Shown here: piece by piece, positions 62,238 to 62,951 of the stretch | Position numbering within the stretch: position 1 is the stretch's first letter | Layout of the letters: each line of letters starts with the position of its first letter | Assembly (NCBI GenBank): GCA_002336895.1 | Contig: DDFC01000040.1 | Location: 1 to 62,951, forward strand | Direction of reading: 5' to 3' | Origin: Verrucomicrobiaceae bacterium UBA1938 | GTDB lineage: Bacteria; Verrucomicrobiota; Verrucomicrobiia; Verrucomicrobiales; Verrucomicrobiaceae | Length of the DNA stretch: 62,951 bases | Notes under the pieces: generated by a model | Told to the model about the DNA's origin: nothing | The model's database searches: none | The model's input: only the letters and a program-made list of their open reading frames with translations | Position numbers and translations under genes: made by a program

Positions 62238-62534
62238 TGCGCCTGATCTACACCGCCGAAGCCAGGCTCGAAATCACCGACGCCGGGGGCCTACTACCGC
62301 CGCATCAGCCATGAGCTGGCCCGGGAGTTCAAGCAGCAGCTCACAGCCGCCTTGGAGGCCATCAGGCGCAATCCAGACACCTGGAGCAGACTGGACGACA
62401 AGTACCACCGCAAGCTCCTGCAACAGTTCCCCTATGGTGTGATCTACCATCTGCCGGAGGCCGGGTGCTTCGAAGTGGTGGCCATCATGCACCTCCATCG
62501 CGAGCCCGGTTACTGGCGGGGCCGGAATCAGTGA
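62237..62534 (+). pseudogene. Second broken RelE/ParE-type toxin gene
   Basis: Starting MRLIYTAEARLEITDAG, the frame breaks at a run of five G (62285-62289). Removing one G restores DAGAYYRRISHELAREFKQQL and the rest to LDDKYHRKLLQQFPYGVIY and a YWRGRNQ end at 62534. The single-base change could be a real mutation or a sequencing error in the homopolymer. Confidence 0.8.
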
Positions 62535-62558
62535 AGCGGAACCTTCCACCGCTCACCC

Positions 62559-62951
62559 CTACCTGAGCCGGTACTTCTGCAGGCGGCTGTTCGGCTTGTC
62601 AGGCAGCGTGCGTTCGTTCAGCCCGGCGTCCAGCGCGGGCTGGAGGTAGTTTTGGCGGAAGGTAGGCCGGTGGGAGAGACCCAGCTTCTGCATGCACTCC
62701 AGCGCGCTCACGGGCTTCGCGCCCATACACCTGAGCCGGGCCTTGACTTGGTCGGTGGCGGTGGCTTCACGCAGCGCCTGCAGCAGCGCAGAGAGGAGAA
62801 ATTCGGTGAAGAGCGTGGAGTTCCCCTGCTTGTCAGAGGCAGCCAGTACCTGATAGTACTCGGCCTGGCGTTCGCGGATCACTGTCTCCACCGGCAGGTA
62901 GGCCAGAAGGGGGGGCATTGGTATATTATTAATCCGGCAAATAGATAGCGC
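62559..62951 (-). CDS. Fic-family protein, 3' part (runs off window)
   Basis: The frame stays open to the window edge, so this is the C-terminal part of a longer gene. The segment MPPLLAYLPVETVIRERQAEYYQVLAASDKQGNSTLFTEFLLSALLQAL is the end of a Fic domain. The rest is a winged-helix tail ending LGLSHRPTFRQNYLQPALDAGLNERTLPDKPNSRLQKYRL, typical of Fic AMPylases. The catalytic HPFxxGNGR motif would lie outside the window. Confidence 0.8.
   Translation of the reverse strand, partial: ALSICRINNIPMPPLLAYLPVETVIRERQAEYYQVLAASDKQGNSTLFTEFLLSALLQALREATATDQVKARLRCMGAKPVSALECMQKLGLSHRPTFRQNYLQPALDAGLNERTLPDKPNSRLQKYRLR

Overview
The window is a GC-rich bacterial chromosome segment. Its gene content points to the phylum Verrucomicrobiota, most like the Prosthecobacter/Verrucomicrobium lineage. 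The pointers are several sulfatases, a DUF1080 protein, a Tat-exported Gfo/Idh/MocA oxidoreductase, a very long PVC-type dehydrogenase with HEAT repeats and a C-terminal cytochrome c, and Gram-negative envelope genes (an LpxL-like/heptosyltransferase fusion and TonB receptors). The lineage is inferred from protein families; no rRNA gene is present.

Layout. 0-13 kb holds mostly transport and housekeeping genes: an acetate symporter with its DUF485 partner, a phosphodiesterase, an SLC13-type permease, RNase III, tRNA-His, an MMPL exporter, a GntP permease, a nitroreductase, a DUF456 protein, a half-size TauE/SafE protein and holA. 13-19 kb holds pdhA and mnmG. Two parS-like palindromes lie at mnmG, one just before the start and one inside the coding region, so the window may be origin-proximal. 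19-41 kb is a mixed region. It contains a soluble hybrid histidine kinase, DUF1080 and Gfo/Idh/MocA proteins, two sulfatases, several exported small proteins, an alkyltransferase-like protein, a secreted pyroglutamyl peptidase, MsrA, a truncated haemoglobin, a hydroxyacid dehydrogenase, a lipid A/LPS fusion enzyme, a NarL-type regulator and a lone ExbD. At 41-44 kb is the PVC cytochrome protein.

44-60 kb is the most coherent and interesting block. Three paralogous small membrane proteins with a C-x-L-C motif each sit directly upstream of an outer-membrane barrel gene (one porin-like, two TonB receptors). Between them lie a DJ-1/PfpI protein, two near-duplicate cytochromes c, a Sco protein and an HMA-domain lipoprotein. 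Opposite these is an operon of two CydA-like membrane proteins, each fused to a cytochrome c, followed by a RegB/RegA redox two-component pair. I read this as a metal (probably copper) uptake and redox-regulated respiratory island. The individual families are recognisable; the joint function is inference.

60-63 kb ends with a sialidase-like protein, two antitoxin genes each followed by a frame-broken RelE/ParE toxin, and the 3' part of a Fic gene that runs off the window.

Regulation. At least seven genes show a TTGnnn / 16-19 bp / TAnnnT-like promoter whose -10 box ends only 4-8 bases before the start codon, with no Shine-Dalgarno sequence between. This suggests leaderless or nearly leaderless transcripts. 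Several clear hairpin terminators are present. No CRISPR array, transposase or rRNA was seen.
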